Positions 34,801-46,530 of a stretch of 64,000 bases of DNA are shown one piece after another. Every line of letters starts with the position of its first letter. Positions within the stretch are counted from its first letter, which is position 1. Below the pieces are notes generated by a model, which saw only the letters and a program-made list of their open reading frames with translations, did not search any database and was not told where the DNA came from. This DNA is from Chalara sp. BL73 (lineage: Eukaryota; Ascomycota; Leotiomycetes; Helotiales). The stretch is taken from contig CAKJVC010000088.1 of the NCBI GenBank assembly GCA_918026815.1, positions 868,001 through 932,000 on the forward strand. The letters run 5' to 3'. The position numbers were made by a program, and so were the translations under genes.

Positions 34801-36536
34801 TTATTCGAGAGCACCTGAAAGTATCTCCGTGATCAACTTAAGGTCTCGTTGCACATCTACTTTCCACGTACTGATGGCAATGCGACATGCTGGCTTGTCC
34901 TCCCACTTCGTCCCACTGACATATATCGTCCTCGAGCCATTGATTTTATTGACTAGCTCACTATTTCTCTGCTCGTCCCTCGCCCTGAACAATATAATAA
35001 TATGGGTTTTCCCATATTTGTTCGAAGACGGTGCGTCTGATGGTTGAGCCAATAACTCATACTTCTCATGGCCATCTAAAAACTCTGCAACACCGCGAGC
35101 CAGGCGAACCTGTCGAGCAAACATCTCCGCAAGCCCAGATGAACCATGGGAGAGAAGAACAGCGTAGACCGGCAAGGCTCGGAAGCGACGGGAGTTTTCG
35201 ATACCAATGTTCAGAGGCGATGGGACATCTGAAACTCCAGTCGACAGGTAAGCTGCGTTTGGGTTCTGGAAGACGGATGTCATGGTTGCAAGTGATTTGC
35301 AAAGGAAGAAACCGCAATCGTATGGCTTGGCGTAATTAGCATATGATCTAAAAATATATATAAACACATAGTAACATACCACATTGAGCATTTTATGCGC
35401 ATCACCTGTGATAGAATCTGCGAGCTCGAGGCCCGAAGCCGAGGCGATAAGTGATTCAAACTCAGCGCTTTTCGGTAAGGCGCGAGCAAATAGCCCAAAC
35501 GCTAAAAGAATATATCAGCTATACAATTATGATTGACTTGACGAACGCTTACCTGCGTCGACATGTAGCCAAGCCTTATACTTATCACAAAGTGCTCGGA
35601 TTTCTTTAATTGTAGAAAGACCATCTTCTGTCGCAAACCTACCAGTGTTTACTTCACCGGCACTGATTGAAACAATACTCGCTACACTATTACCGGCTTG
35701 TAGCGCAGACTCAAGGGCGCCTAAGTCCATTCTCCACGGCTCATTTTTATCAGGAGAAATATCCTTAACAGAAGCTCGACCAAGACCTACAATACTAGCT
35801 GCTTTGTAGAGTGAGCTATGGCCCGAGGTGGTCACGACCTGGATCTCATTGACTCCAGCTTTGGCACAGGCAGCTAGCAATCCGAGTTCTCCAACATTGG
35901 AAATCTCTAAGCGCTGCTCTATCACGGATTGACGACCACAGGCTAGTCCTAGAATATTTGCGCCTGTGGCTCCAGTGGTGAAAGTCTTTCCTTCCCATCC
36001 TTCTCCTAGATTCAGAAGCTTTACGAGCATACTTAGAGCTAGATCCTCCACAGTCGTACTGATGGTCTGGTGTGGTAGATGTACCTGCACATTTTGACTA
36101 TAGGTGGACCTGCAGTCAGCGATTGCTTTGGAAAATGATAATGGTTTTCTTAGATGTCCCCAGTATGGAAATCGTTAAGCATGTATTTAAACTGGGCTTG
36201 AGACAGATATGTTATCAATATCTTGCTATTCAAACGAAACTCCGATGCAGATACTAGAACTCACTCAAATGCTGTCACTATATTATCCGCAACCTCAGCA
36301 ATAGGGAACACGCCTCCAGTGACGAAGCCATAGTAATTCGGTGAGGTTTTGGGGCCATTGAAACCTGAACTAAGATCGTTCAAGAGATGAGCCTCCGTTG
36401 CTGCGTCTCCCAGCCCGTCTCGTGGAAGGGTTTTCGGGAGTGCTTTGACAGCATTCTCAATACATGTAATTGAAGGCAGAGTCTCGCCAGTCGCCGAATC
36501 AACCACGGCTCTGATCTTGGCATACGATGCCTCCAT
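34801..36536 (-). CDS. PLP-dependent group II decarboxylase
   Basis: The model is complement(34801..35325, 35380..35501, 35553..36097, 36265..36536), 487 aa. Conserved family parts are visible: NYYGFVTGGVFPIAEVADN, then DQNVQVHLPHQTIS, FTTGATGANILGLACGR, TTSGHSSLYKAASIVGLGR, WLHVDAAFGLFARA (Asp binding the PLP ring) and GDAHKMLNVPYDCGFF with PLP Lys309. Splicing is consistent throughout; the first intron (36098-36264) is 167 nt. By family it decarboxylates an amino acid (aromatic L-amino acid, glutamate or diaminobutyrate type). The HKxLNVPYDCG form is the same as in fungal tyrosine/diaminobutyrate-decarboxylase-like proteins, but the substrate cannot be fixed. Cytosolic. It neighbours an NmrA-like protein and, 2.6 kb away, a methyltransferase. 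Confidence 0.9.
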
Positions 36537-38349
36537 CTTGAATACCCTGACGACTGATGGACAGTGCTGCTAAGAATTGATGCGACTACTTCCCCAGATC
36601 TCAGTATTTATGAGAAGAAATGGACCAAATGGAAGACGTGAAGTGTCATCGTTCAAAATGGGTGGGACCAGCGGCATAGGATTGTAATCAGACATCGTTT
36701 ACGGTCGGCTTTTGATATAAAGGCAGCAAACCCCGATCTTAAACCCGTATGAGGAAACCACGACCAGAAGAGTGCTTTCCACGTACTCAAGACTCTGGTT
36801 TCTAAACTTGTTCGAGTAGAGTAGATTGCTTTGAGCAATTTTACTTCCACAGATCGTAAGGCGCTGGGAGTCGAATACAAAGCCAAAGATTCAACACTAT
36901 CTACCTCCCACTCTGCCTCCCACTCTTCACTCAGCGAGTGAGGACACTCAAACTGTAGAGTAATGGAAATCTACAGCCCACCAGCCGATGTTGCGGTGAG
37001 ATGTTGCCCTCGCAAAGAACTGCTCATTGAAGAGATTTAGACGAGAGCTTTGACCAGCCAAAGAAAAATTAATTATATTCACGATCCACAATCAAAAAGT
37101 TGATCGATAAAGCATCCAACCTTTTTTTGGTGGAGCTTGCCGTCACGCGTTACTCTGTTGAGAAAACTTTTAAGCTTGAGCTGTGGCGGAATGCAATATT
37201 TCTATGAAGCCCAAATTCAAGAAAACGAAATGAGAATGATGCCGGAATTCAAGTTCATATGGCTGCATTTAGAGGAACTAAATCATGTAGGATACGCAAC
37301 CATCTCCCGAAATTAATATCCGGTCGGTTGTTCCCAAGTCCAGGGATCGCTATGTTGTGATGCTTGTCATTTCGGGGAAGTGTGCCCGATGCCACTGTGA
37401 TGGGAACGGAGCCTTGTCGATTCCCAAAGCTACGATACCTGCAGTATATCTGGACAGTGCTGTACCCTTCGTAAGTACTGCACAAGAGAGTTTTGGAGCG
37501 CGTTGGGCGCTATCATAAACAGGCGCGGCAGAATGTCAACTTTAAGACAATGCGTACAGCACACGCCCCGGGCGTCGAATAATCAGTTGACTTTCATCGG
37601 CTATCCCCCCATTTAATATAGAAATATAGTGGGAGAAGGCTCCGGTCCTATCATAGTCTTTTGGATGTGTCTATCCGCATGAGGGGTCGAAGGGAAATCA
37701 GAGTTGTCAATAGCGACGAGCACACGGAAAGTCACGGTAGTGGTGGCTGTCCCCGCTCAGGCTCCCAGATTCCCAACCATCTGACTGTACGGGCTGGCCA
37801 TTGGGATACCGACAGTTCTGTAGCCCCTGACAGGTCATAAAAGAAGAAAATCTGAGCAACGTGGGAACAAACGGTCCAAGGCCATGGCTCTGTGAACACG
37901 TCTGACCATGAATTTGGTAATGGCTTAACGTATGACACCAATAATGTCCTTGCTCTCGGGTTGCGGTACATGGGCTCGGCCGGCCGGTCATCAAACAAGT
38001 GCCCGAGCTTCTTCTTCTCCGGTATCTCCTAATGGTAACATTCATACTGAAACAATTATAGCGCATGATTGGGAAATTCTGACTCGACCGAGCCAGCGCT
38101 GGTTCCAAATTAAAATAGATGTACAGTACTTGTACCAAAGCGGACGCAAGGCCACATGAGACGATGGGACTTGCATTCCACCTGAAGAATTAGGGTTTGT
38201 GCTAGAACGAAGGATCGCGGGACCGGTGGTTCCAGGCTGTTATTCACTTGCATGCTGCTGCAGCTGGCAGGGCATGCGTGCAGCATGCGACGGTGTGCAG
38301 TAGCAGTACAGCACTGTACAATTAACTGAAGTCGATAATGATGATGCCT

Positions 38350-38500
38350 GGTTGTCCTGTCCTGACCTGACCTGTCCTGTACAGTTCTGTAAGGTAGGCT
38401 AGGTTAGGTTAGGCTAGGCGAGAAGGAGGGGAGGAGGCCTTTACATACTGTAGTAAGCAAGGACGGTACTGTACTGTGCTGTGCTGTAGCACTGTAAGCT
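38350..38500. repeat. Low-complexity tracts (CCTGT/CTGAC, TAGGTT, CTGTG)
   Basis: Short imperfect tandem tracts: GTCCTGTCCTGACCTGACC, then GGCTAGGTTAGGTTAGGCT, then TACTGTACTGTGCTGTGC. The middle tract resembles telomere-like repeats but lacks the TTAGGG unit and is too short. Confidence 0.6.
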
Positions 38501-38573
38501 TCGATAGCGTTACCGCAATATCTGGATCTCGATCGCACTCCCTCCGCACAGGGTCACGTCCAGCAGTGGCTTT

Positions 38574-38606
38574 GGGGTTGGGTAGTGGTAGGGGGGGGAG
38601 GTGGGG
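38574..38606 (+). other. G-quadruplex-capable G-rich stretch
   Basis: Four G-runs (4, 3, 8 and 4 bases) separated by loops of 2, 8 and 4 bases, about 500 bp upstream of the methyltransferase gene. Confidence 0.5.
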
Positions 38607-39099
38607 TTAATTGTGGTGGTCCCAAGCATCTGTGAGTCCACGCTTCGGCCCCGCTAAATGACTGAAACCCTGTATTTGTCCACTGTACTGTTACTATTAC
38701 TGTGACTGTTACTGTACAGTACTGTAGGGTGATTCCGCCATCGTCTCCAGGGAACCCCCCAGGAGAACCCCCCAGTGCCCACCATGTTGCCCGTTCCGTT
38801 TGCATCAATAGCTCGCGATTGGTACGGCAATCGCAACCCTATCATATCTCCCCCCTTCCATTGGGGCATTTGGCCATCCTGCACGAACCGAAACCAAGTT
38901 GCTGGAATTTTTATATGCCCGCCTGTCCCAACCAGAGGGAAGTTGGCGTCGCTAGTCACAGATGACCCGTCAATCCTCTTGCTTCTTTCCCTACTTTTGT
39001 TCCCCCAGACTCTGAAGATTTGCTCCTCAGCTTTAATGGGAAGGGCCTGAACGAATAGAAATCGCCAACACACGCTGCAGAACTCGCAGTCAAGATACA

Positions 39100-40465
39100 A
39101 TGAGCTTTGTCACCAACGACAGCCTGTCCGAAGAGGGAGCTTACCACAGCAGTAGATGCGACTCCGGAAATGCTGGAACACCTATAGAAGCAGAGGTATG
39201 TCGTGACTCCACTACCCTACAATTTACGGTCCCTCTACTTTCCCTCTCTGATTTTTGGGTATTGGGACTGACACGCAATCAGACCAATGTCGGGAGTCCA
39301 GTGTACCATGAGTAAGTTACCAATAATCGATTGTTGCACATATGCCGTGCCGCCGATTCCCGTCAACGCTCAAGCATCTTTTGTGGCCACAGACTAAATT
39401 AAACTAGCGATCTGTCGCAGTCGGTCACAGACAGTGTATATGAGTTTCCCAAGGAAAATGGTCGCTCATATCATGGATATCGAGCCGGGAGTAAGACTTC
39501 CCTATCTTTCGTGAGATCGCTGCTTACACACTCAGCCTATTATTTCCCCAATGACCCCACGGAACGGGATCGTTATGACTTCCAGTACGAGATCCTGAAG
39601 TACACCTTTCAGGATCGCAATTATTTTGCTCCCCTCGAGAATCCAAAGACCATTCTAGATATTGGTACTGGAACTGGACAATGGGCTATCGAAGTAGCTG
39701 ACGAGTTCCCGGAAGCAGAAGTGCAGGCTACCGATTTGTCTCCTATCCAACCAGATTCTGTTCCAGAAAATGTGCACTTCTTTATCGATGATGCGAGCGA
39801 ACCTGATTGGGTGCTACCCCCTCAATACTTTGATTATATCCATACCCGTATGCTACTAGGAGCTTTTGAAGATTTCAAAGACATAATTTCCAAATCTTTC
39901 CATTATCTACAACCTGGAGGATGGATGGAGAGTCAAGAACTGATGTCCACACCGTATTGCGATGACGGTACTATGCCACCGAATTGGCCGTTTATGGAAT
40001 GGATCAAGTACGGTGACAAAGCAGCCATGGATGCGAACCGGCCATTACGAATCGCGAATAAGCTTAAGAGGTGGTATGAAGAAGTCGGCTTCGTTGATGT
40101 TCAGGAGAAGGTTTTTAAGCTGCCCATGAATCCTTGGCCCAAGGACAAACACCTGAAAGCGTTAGGGAGGATGTCCGAAGATAACTGGTTGGCGGGTCTA
40201 TCGGCTTTTAGTATGGCACCTTTCTCGCGAGAGCTGGAATGGTCAAAGGATGAGATTGAGGTATGCTCAAATCCAAAACACGTAGAAGAGACTAACAACG
40301 TAGGTCTATCTTGTCAATGTACGTAAAGCAATATCGGATATGAATGTGCATGCATATCATCGAGTCTATGTAGTTTGGGGAAGGAAGCCAGAAATTTCTC
40401 CTACGCCATCGTCCTCATTGTCGATCAATCAGCAGAATGTTAATCAAGAAGGGATAATGGTATGA
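39100..40465 (+). CDS. LaeA-like SAM-dependent methyltransferase
   Basis: The model joins 39100..39195, 39283..39311, 39435..39490, 39536..40260 and 40304..40465, 355 aa. The N-terminal exons give an acidic start and then YEFPKENGRSYHGYRAG and TYYFPNDPTERDRYD, the region before motif I in LaeA-like proteins. SAM motif I, ILDIGTGTGQWAIEVA, starts at residue 100, followed by VQATDLSPIQP (motif II) and FDYIHTRMLLGAF. The last exon restores the family C-terminus (VRKAISDMNVHAYHRVYVV, then WGRKPE). The acceptor at 39434 was chosen because it is the only nearby one that keeps frame. The family includes the global regulator LaeA and many cluster-borne methyltransferases; this member could be either. 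Probably nuclear or cytosolic. Confidence 0.88.
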
Positions 40466-41234
40466 TGGAAAGGATGACATGACATTCAATGACATGGACA
40501 GGCGTTAAAAATGTATTTACGAGCCATATGGCGTACGGATGGCGGCGAGACTTGAGGGAAGGGGACTGTTTGGTATCCGCGTGGTGGCGTTAGAATAGAA
40601 GATACCCAATGGACATATTTCAGTCTGCCGTCAAAATGAACACAGATGAAAGGTAACGATGGGCCTAGACCATCCCGTCATCATATGTTAAATATGCAAC
40701 GCAAGTTCATCAATCTAGTAGTCAAGTGGCTAGTATCGCACAATAGACCGATGTTCTGCCGTACCTGAGAATTGATTCTTTGTTTTTGGTCTCCTCGCTA
40801 TCTACGCAGAGCCGGATTAAAGCCAAATGTTAGAATGTGGGAGAAGAAAGCGTGTTGGCGTCTCACACCTTCACAAGTGATAAATATGGGCCCATTACCG
40901 GATTCGGGGAAGGCTTCGTTTGACAACTATGTATGGAGGAGGCTTTTAATCATAGGCGTCATTCTCACAATAGATACGAATACAGCGAGTGCAGAATAGG
41001 CCCATGTTACACATGAAATATTCAGTTACGCACTTTAGTCTCATAAGAAATAGGCAGTCAAACAATGGGCGAATGAAGAAAGCCAAGCCTAGTAATTGTG
41101 GCTGGGAGAGCAAGCAAGGGTCGGAACACTGAACTATCATAATTGAAAAGGATATTCTTCCCAGGTATCTGATGGGGAAAGGTACATATATCAATACCAA
41201 GATAGGGATCTTTCTATACTGACTATCTAGGAAT
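40466..41234. other. Intergenic region
   Basis: Upstream of the HET gene; no other feature seen. Confidence 0.5.
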
Positions 41235-42911
41235 ATGCCTGCAGCGTCCTACTCTGTGCTTCGGCCAGCCGAGATACGCCTTGTAGAACTTCATTCAGAG
41301 AATGCTGGCATCGACATTACCTGTAGCCTTATCCAGGTGAGCCTCGACAGGACACCACGCTATGAAGCAGTTTCCTATACCTGGGGCTCAAATGAAAATT
41401 CTAAATTGATATCTTGTTCAGGCACTCCGATCACCGTAACGCAAAATTGTTATTCTATGTTGCAACGGCTTCGTCAGCCGACTCAGCCTCGGCTTCTATG
41501 GATTGATGCCATTTGCATTGATCAGCTGAACATTCCTGAGCGGAATTCCCAGGTTGCCATCATGGGGAATATATATCGACGAGCTAGCCAGGTCGTCATC
41601 GATATTGGAGTGGAGAGCAAAGATAGCGAACATGCTCTTGACTCAATCCTCACGTGCTCTCCATCGAAATTGTATCCCATGCTGGAGGGTTTGGATATCA
41701 GAGATTCTGTAAACGCGCTATACAGCCGTCCGTGGTTCAATCGAATTTGGATTCTCCAGGAAGTGTTCATGGCCAGGAAAGCAATTGTGCTGTGCGGAAA
41801 GAGGGTGCTACCATGGAGCGAGTTTCGCCCTAAACACATTTGGATATCTTCATGGGAAGCTGGTGAAACTGAGAATTGGCATCCACGACTGCCCTTCACG
41901 CTACCGAATTCTTTATTGATTGAAAGTCGAGAGACTCGAAGTTATAGTGCGGCGAAGGACTTCTTCAAACTGCTCTGTTCAATGAGGACTTGTGATGCCA
42001 CGGATCCCAGGGATAAAGTCTTTGCACTACTCCCATTACTGGAGGACTCTGCTCAGGCAGGCTTAGCAGCTGATTATGGCAAGGGGAAGGAGGAAGTGTT
42101 TATTGAGACTGCGAGATGGCTTGTTGAGAATGCGGGAATATCTCTACTCTCCTGCTGCACGGGTGACTCTGAAGTTTTAAACATGCCCTCGTGGGTTCCA
42201 GACTGGAGTGTCAAGACTCGGGAACCTTGGATGATTGCTTTGAGCAGCTTGTTTTACCCGCTTCGTGCAAGCAAAGACTTCCGCCCTGTCGCGGAGGTCA
42301 TTACAGGAGCTCCAAATTCCGAACTCAAAGTTCGCGGCCTACTTGTCGACAGAATTCGCACCACTAGTGGTATGTTAGATATACGAACTCAGTACGAATC
42401 GCCTTCCTTCAATGATGATGGAGAAGCAGTACAGAAGTTCGTATCCAATTTTGAACTGTACAGGATGGAGCTAGGTGACGACGCAGTTGAATTACCCAGA
42501 GCGAAACCCTGGAAGTTGACCACGAAGGAGAAACGCCTGCATCCACCCGGGTGGCTAATAAAATATGGGATGCCGTTCCAGAAACCTATCTTGGACAATG
42601 ACTCAGCAGGATTTGTCACACATTTCTGCGGGCCACGACAGCTTGTCACTACAGAGAAGGGATATCTCGGCGTGACATCGAGAAACGCTCAGGCCGGGGA
42701 TTTGGTATGTTGTTTGTTGGGAGCAGATGTCCCCTTTATATTGAGACAGGCTGAGAGCGGCACGTGCGGAGAGGTCACCGGACATTATACATTGGTTAGA
42801 GAGGCATATGTCTATGGCCTGATGGAAGGAGAGGCACTCTTTGGTATCGGCGTACATGGAGCCGACGGGAAAGCGCCTGTGCCGCCACTTCAGGATTTTC
42901 ACATCATCTAA
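41235..42911 (+). CDS. HET-domain protein, 558 aa
   Basis: Intronless frame from ATG 41235 to TAA 42909-42911. HET motifs: YEAVSYTWG at 43-51, LLWIDAICIDQ at 87-97, then GNIYRRASQVVIDIG and PWFNRIWILQEVFMA. C-terminal features common in this group are also present: RDKVFALLPLL, LPFTLPNSLLIESR earlier, and MPSWVPDWSV. Intact. As with the 27-29 kb HET gene, the likely role is in non-self recognition or regulated cell death, by family. The two HET proteins are clearly different from each other, not a recent duplication. Confidence 0.93.
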   Translation: MPAASYSVLRPAEIRLVELHSENAGIDITCSLIQVSLDRTPRYEAVSYTWGSNENSKLISCSGTPITVTQNCYSMLQRLRQPTQPRLLWIDAICIDQLNIPERNSQVAIMGNIYRRASQVVIDIGVESKDSEHALDSILTCSPSKLYPMLEGLDIRDSVNALYSRPWFNRIWILQEVFMARKAIVLCGKRVLPWSEFRPKHIWISSWEAGETENWHPRLPFTLPNSLLIESRETRSYSAAKDFFKLLCSMRTCDATDPRDKVFALLPLLEDSAQAGLAADYGKGKEEVFIETARWLVENAGISLLSCCTGDSEVLNMPSWVPDWSVKTREPWMIALSSLFYPLRASKDFRPVAEVITGAPNSELKVRGLLVDRIRTTSGMLDIRTQYESPSFNDDGEAVQKFVSNFELYRMELGDDAVELPRAKPWKLTTKEKRLHPPGWLIKYGMPFQKPILDNDSAGFVTHFCGPRQLVTTEKGYLGVTSRNAQAGDLVCCLLGADVPFILRQAESGTCGEVTGHYTLVREAYVYGLMEGEALFGIGVHGADGKAPVPPLQDFHII

Positions 42912-43279
42912 GCATGTTACGATGGGTTACATATCCAACAACACGATTTATCAATGGAGGTTTCTATCTATTGCCTATAGACCTATAGCTATCTATCAGA
43001 TATTGGCCTCAAACTTCCGCCGTCTCTAATTTTCTCTCCAGCTGATTTAGGAGCGGAGGGTTCGGTGCTCAGAGCACCACTATCGACAACATGGAGCCAT
43101 TAGCAAATGCACCTGCTGTACTCGCAAGATAGAGAACTGCTCCGGCAATATCCTTTTCAAAACAAAGTAAAAACAGCTTTCTTCCAGAGAATAATGGGGT
43201 ATATACTCAGGTTGCCTAATCAGATCCGACACGAATGGCTGGATTGAGCTCCTTTGGCATATCTCCCGGAACAGAGAGA
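42912..43279. other. Convergent spacer
   Basis: Between the HET gene and the decayed membrane-protein gene; nothing else seen. Confidence 0.5.
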
Positions 43280-44404
43280 TTAAGCTCTGACCCTCTGGTC
43301 ATGGATACTTTGAAAATCGGGTTTTGATGTCAATTTAAGTGCGTATGCACATAATTCGAGGGTTTCTTCCATTTTATGTGGTCGATCGTTGAATATTTCC
43401 AGAATCTCTCCAGGTCGCGACCTCAAATTATGGTTGTCATTATAGAACTTGAATTTTTCAATAAGAACTAGACACTCCCCGAAAAAAGCAGCAATGGAGA
43501 TGCTAATGGGTACAAAGGTGGCATTCAAGGCGATGCTTGCCTTCCCATAACCGTCAGTCAAGACACCAGCTCCCCAAGTATCATCGATGGTCCGCCCAAG
43601 AACAAAGCCCATGCCAACGATCCAGACATGAAAGAACATATATAGGGGTTAGAACACAAACGGCAAAGATTCCAAACGAGTACCAGCACCAATACCACAA
43701 TTCACGCTGCTTCTCTTGAGTCTTCTTGGCTACTGCTATCGGTTTCTTCACTTGCGTATAAGCAGGTCCCTTACTCCGTTTCTCTAGTTTAGCAAGCAAT
43801 AGACCAAGTGCGAGAAATGTGAACAGAACGGCAATGAGCACTAACACCGCTATAATCTCCCTTGAAGGGCTCTCGTCCAGATACGGAAGGTTCGTGTAAC
43901 TGTGGTAAAAATCCCCGGCACGACCAACAAGACGGCAATCGAAATAGCATTAATTGTACAACCAGGTCCCTGGCCGACGATATGGAAAAAGCTGGCACTG
44001 CCTGCCAAGGCATTGATGACAAACCAAACAGATGCGAATATTACACCGGTAGCAGGCGGCGTCTTTTCGTCCAATAGTTCTGGCTCGCTGGGGTATGTCC
44101 AGCTGCGACGACATACAAGTTGGCCTTGAATGCGTATGCAGAACATCGTCCAGAAGTATATAAGTTCGACGATGTGGTTTAGAGCCGCCAGACCTCGTTC
44201 TTTTTGCTTGAGAACGCTGCTGATGTAACTGGTCAGTAGGACTATGGTGCTGCACACTCAAAAGTAGTAGCCTGAGACACCGACTCCAGGGTTATAGCGT
44301 CCGCAGTGGAGGGGCCATGTGAACTCATGGTACAGGGTGTCGTAATCTGGAACTTTGATACCTTGCCAATTGGGAGTTGCGTGTGGTATGATCGATGCGT
44401 TGCC
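43280..44404 (-). pseudogene. Decayed multi-span membrane protein gene
   Basis: The minus strand encodes pieces of one protein in successive frames. From 44404: GNASIIPHATPNWQGIKV to GVGVSGYYF, then an in-frame TGA (44258-44260). The same frame resumes as a membrane span (VCSTIVLLTSYISSVLK) and continues through WFVINALAGSASFFHI. A frame change between about 43985 and 43860 leads to NLPYLDESPSREIIAVLVLI and another span. A second, single-base change near TATATATG (about 43640) leads to FFHVWIVGMGFVLGRTIDD and the end at 43280. No GT-AG intron of plausible size explains the breaks; removing the TGA would need an intron of only 39 nt. There is no start codon, although an acceptor-like GTGCAG precedes 44404. 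The parent was a fungal integral membrane protein of unknown function. Confidence 0.65.
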
Positions 44405-45317
44405 CTGCACTCACAGCTAACTACCCAGAGCTTCAAGCTTTGAATAAAGGCTGAGTAGATTTATATCTCGTCGCAACAGGATACGCTCGAGTGCTTCCAC
44501 AATGCCAGCCTCGTATCTTGCTCCTATCACAGATGCATGCACAGCAGTGAATAGTGGCAATGACGAGTAGAAAAAAAGCCTAAGATGCATGATGCATTGA
44601 ACGACAAACAGGGTCCATTACGAAAGTACTAAAACGGACAGGAACAATATATACCTGTGCTTTGGACTTGAGGCTAACTTCGGCTCAGCCCCTTGCCAAG
44701 AACTTCCCTTTTCGGTGAGCGTTCAGGTCAGCTCGACGGGCTTTGCCAAAGATGTGCCATTCTCAGGTCCCCCGATCCATGCGAAAGTGAAAGCGCTTGA
44801 TTTAAGGGACTGGAAACGAACATGCATTCAAATTCAATGACCGGGCCGTATTAGTGGAACATCGCGAGACAATCAATTTTTGAAGACCCAGGTCGTCGCC
44901 TCCATTCAGAAGTCAGTAGCTCAGGTTGTCTCTTGCGATATTTTCCAATCAGCTTCCCGTGGGTAATATCACGAAATTCTTACACACAGCTTGCGTGTGA
45001 ATTTTACTAAGTCACCTCTTTTTTTCCCTTTTTTTTTGGAGTTCGGAAGCTCTGCTATCCTGAATTTCCTAGAATCGAACGTCGCGGACTCGAATGTTGA
45101 TAGCCTAAGCCAATGGGCAGTGTTGCGCCTTTGAAAGTGCTGTAAGAGGGAGACAGAGAGAATGCATTAGTTCAAGAACGAGAAATTGGTTGATGCAGTT
45201 TTCATCTTAAGTATACAAGGCGAAGGACAACGATAAGCACCGCTCTCACGGCGTGAAATTCGCCATCATCCTCCTTCAACTACTTATCAAGAACCCGTCT
45301 TCCTCAAATCTCGTATT
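44405..45317. other. Intergenic region
   Basis: No gene recognised. T-rich run near 45020-45040. Confidence 0.45.
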
Positions 45318-45779
45318 TCACCAGTGCCAAGTACTCGATTTTTTCCTTGCCAGTTCCATCCTTTCTCTCGTGACGAATCGCCCGTAGAAATACATCAATC
45401 CATCTACAAGATCCTGGCCCATCCACACTTCAAGATATTCTTTCAACATATTCCCGGTAAATGGATCTTTCAGATATAGATGAACGGAGCCATGCAGATG
45501 GCGGTGGATGGAATAGAAGTTCTTGCATGTGAGGCCTAGGCAGGTAGATTGGACTTTGTGGAGATGATCGAAGACTAGGAGGTGGAGTTCAGGAGGGAGG
45601 GTTTGCAGGAGCGAAATCTGTCTGTCTATTGTTTTTTTTGGTTAACAATTGAGCCCTGAAGCAGAACCTCAAGAGAATATCGCACCTCGGGGAGGATTAT
45701 CACATGTTTTTGAAGGCTCGAGTTGACCTTCGGCATCAGTATGTGTACTGTTCGTGTCCTCACGTGACATAACCGGCAT
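45318..45779 (-). CDS. Small F-box protein, 133 aa
   Basis: The model is complement(45318..45625, 45686..45779). Exon 1 starts MPVMSREDTNSTHTD (ATG 45779). A 60-nt intron (donor GTGCGA, branch GTTAACC, acceptor AATAG) joins it to exon 2. Residues 36-65 form an F-box: SLLQTLPPELHLLVFDHLH followed by KVQSTCLGLTCKNFYSIHR. This is the usual LPxEL...LxxVxxSxCxxLTCKxFY pattern of small Pezizomycotina F-box proteins. The remainder (DPFTGNMLKEYLEVWMGQ and on) lacks a recognised substrate-binding repeat. By family the F-box binds Skp1 and recruits targets to an SCF ubiquitin ligase. Because neither exon is long and exon 2 has no start codon, the gene is easily overlooked. Confidence 0.75.
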
Positions 45780-46530
45780 ATACAAATCGTTATGATCGAA
45801 GCTATGTGAAAGGACAATTGTGCCGCTTTGGTGGAAATAGTAATGATTATTCGTGAATCTCAACTATCAAAGAACGATTCATATCGTCTTTGGGTGTGTA
45901 TAGCGCGATGTGTCACTGCTGCGTTCACGACAGAAATGCCGCAAATAGCGCAAATGCCTCAGATATCAACCATTCATCACCACCAGCCACACATACGCGA
46001 TCTTGTAAATTACCAATAGAACGAATCTTCCGTAGCTTCGAATCCAAATATTCTATGGTAATTGGCCATAACTTGAACGAATCATAAATTTTATCGGGAC
46101 GGAAGCACGAGTTGTGCAACTATGTCGCAAAGTGCAGCTATGTGTAACACCCACAGTTCAAGAAGCGTAACCGAAAGGCGCAACAATGAGGTAATAAGAT
46201 TAGGATATTTACACATCCGTAAGGCCTATAAAAGCCGGGCAGACCTAATGCTTCCTTTCGTCTCGCTTATTTGCCTGAACCCCTTTCTATGAACGGATCT
46301 GACTACATAGTGACGGCTTGGCGCGCAAAACGTGACTGGTCTGAACAATCAAACACTATAACTAAAATGCGCACGAAAGCAAACTTTTATTAGATGCAGA
46401 ACGCAACAGAGAGCCAAAAAAAAAAAAAAAAAAAGGTTCAGAAAGTTTGCTCTTCATTCTATAAATGATTCTCGAGATGAGTTGCTCGCCACCAATAACG
46501 ACAGCAAAGTGATCTATTGATCCTCTGCGG
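45780..46530. other. Intergenic region
   Basis: An A-run lies at 46416-46433, just downstream of the macrodomain gene. No gene seen. Confidence 0.5.

Larger units (their letters stand above)
36537..39099. other. Long divergent intergenic region with low-complexity patches
   Basis: Holds CTGTAC/CCTGACC-like tandem tracts (38350-38420 and 38466-38495), a TTAGG-like tract (38392-38418), and a G-rich stretch (38574-38606). A frame at 37707-37900 (-) has a cysteine-bearing, hydrophilic end but no signal peptide or start that I trust. Confidence 0.45.

Noticed and set aside
37707..38138. Minus-strand 143-aa frame with several cysteines and a hydrophilic end
   Set aside because: No signal peptide, an Arg-rich start, and overlapping open frames of equal quality; most likely chance.
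38392..38418. TTAGG-like tract that might be a telomere remnant
   Set aside because: Only two to three imperfect units, none TTAGGG, within a longer patch of assorted low-complexity sequence.
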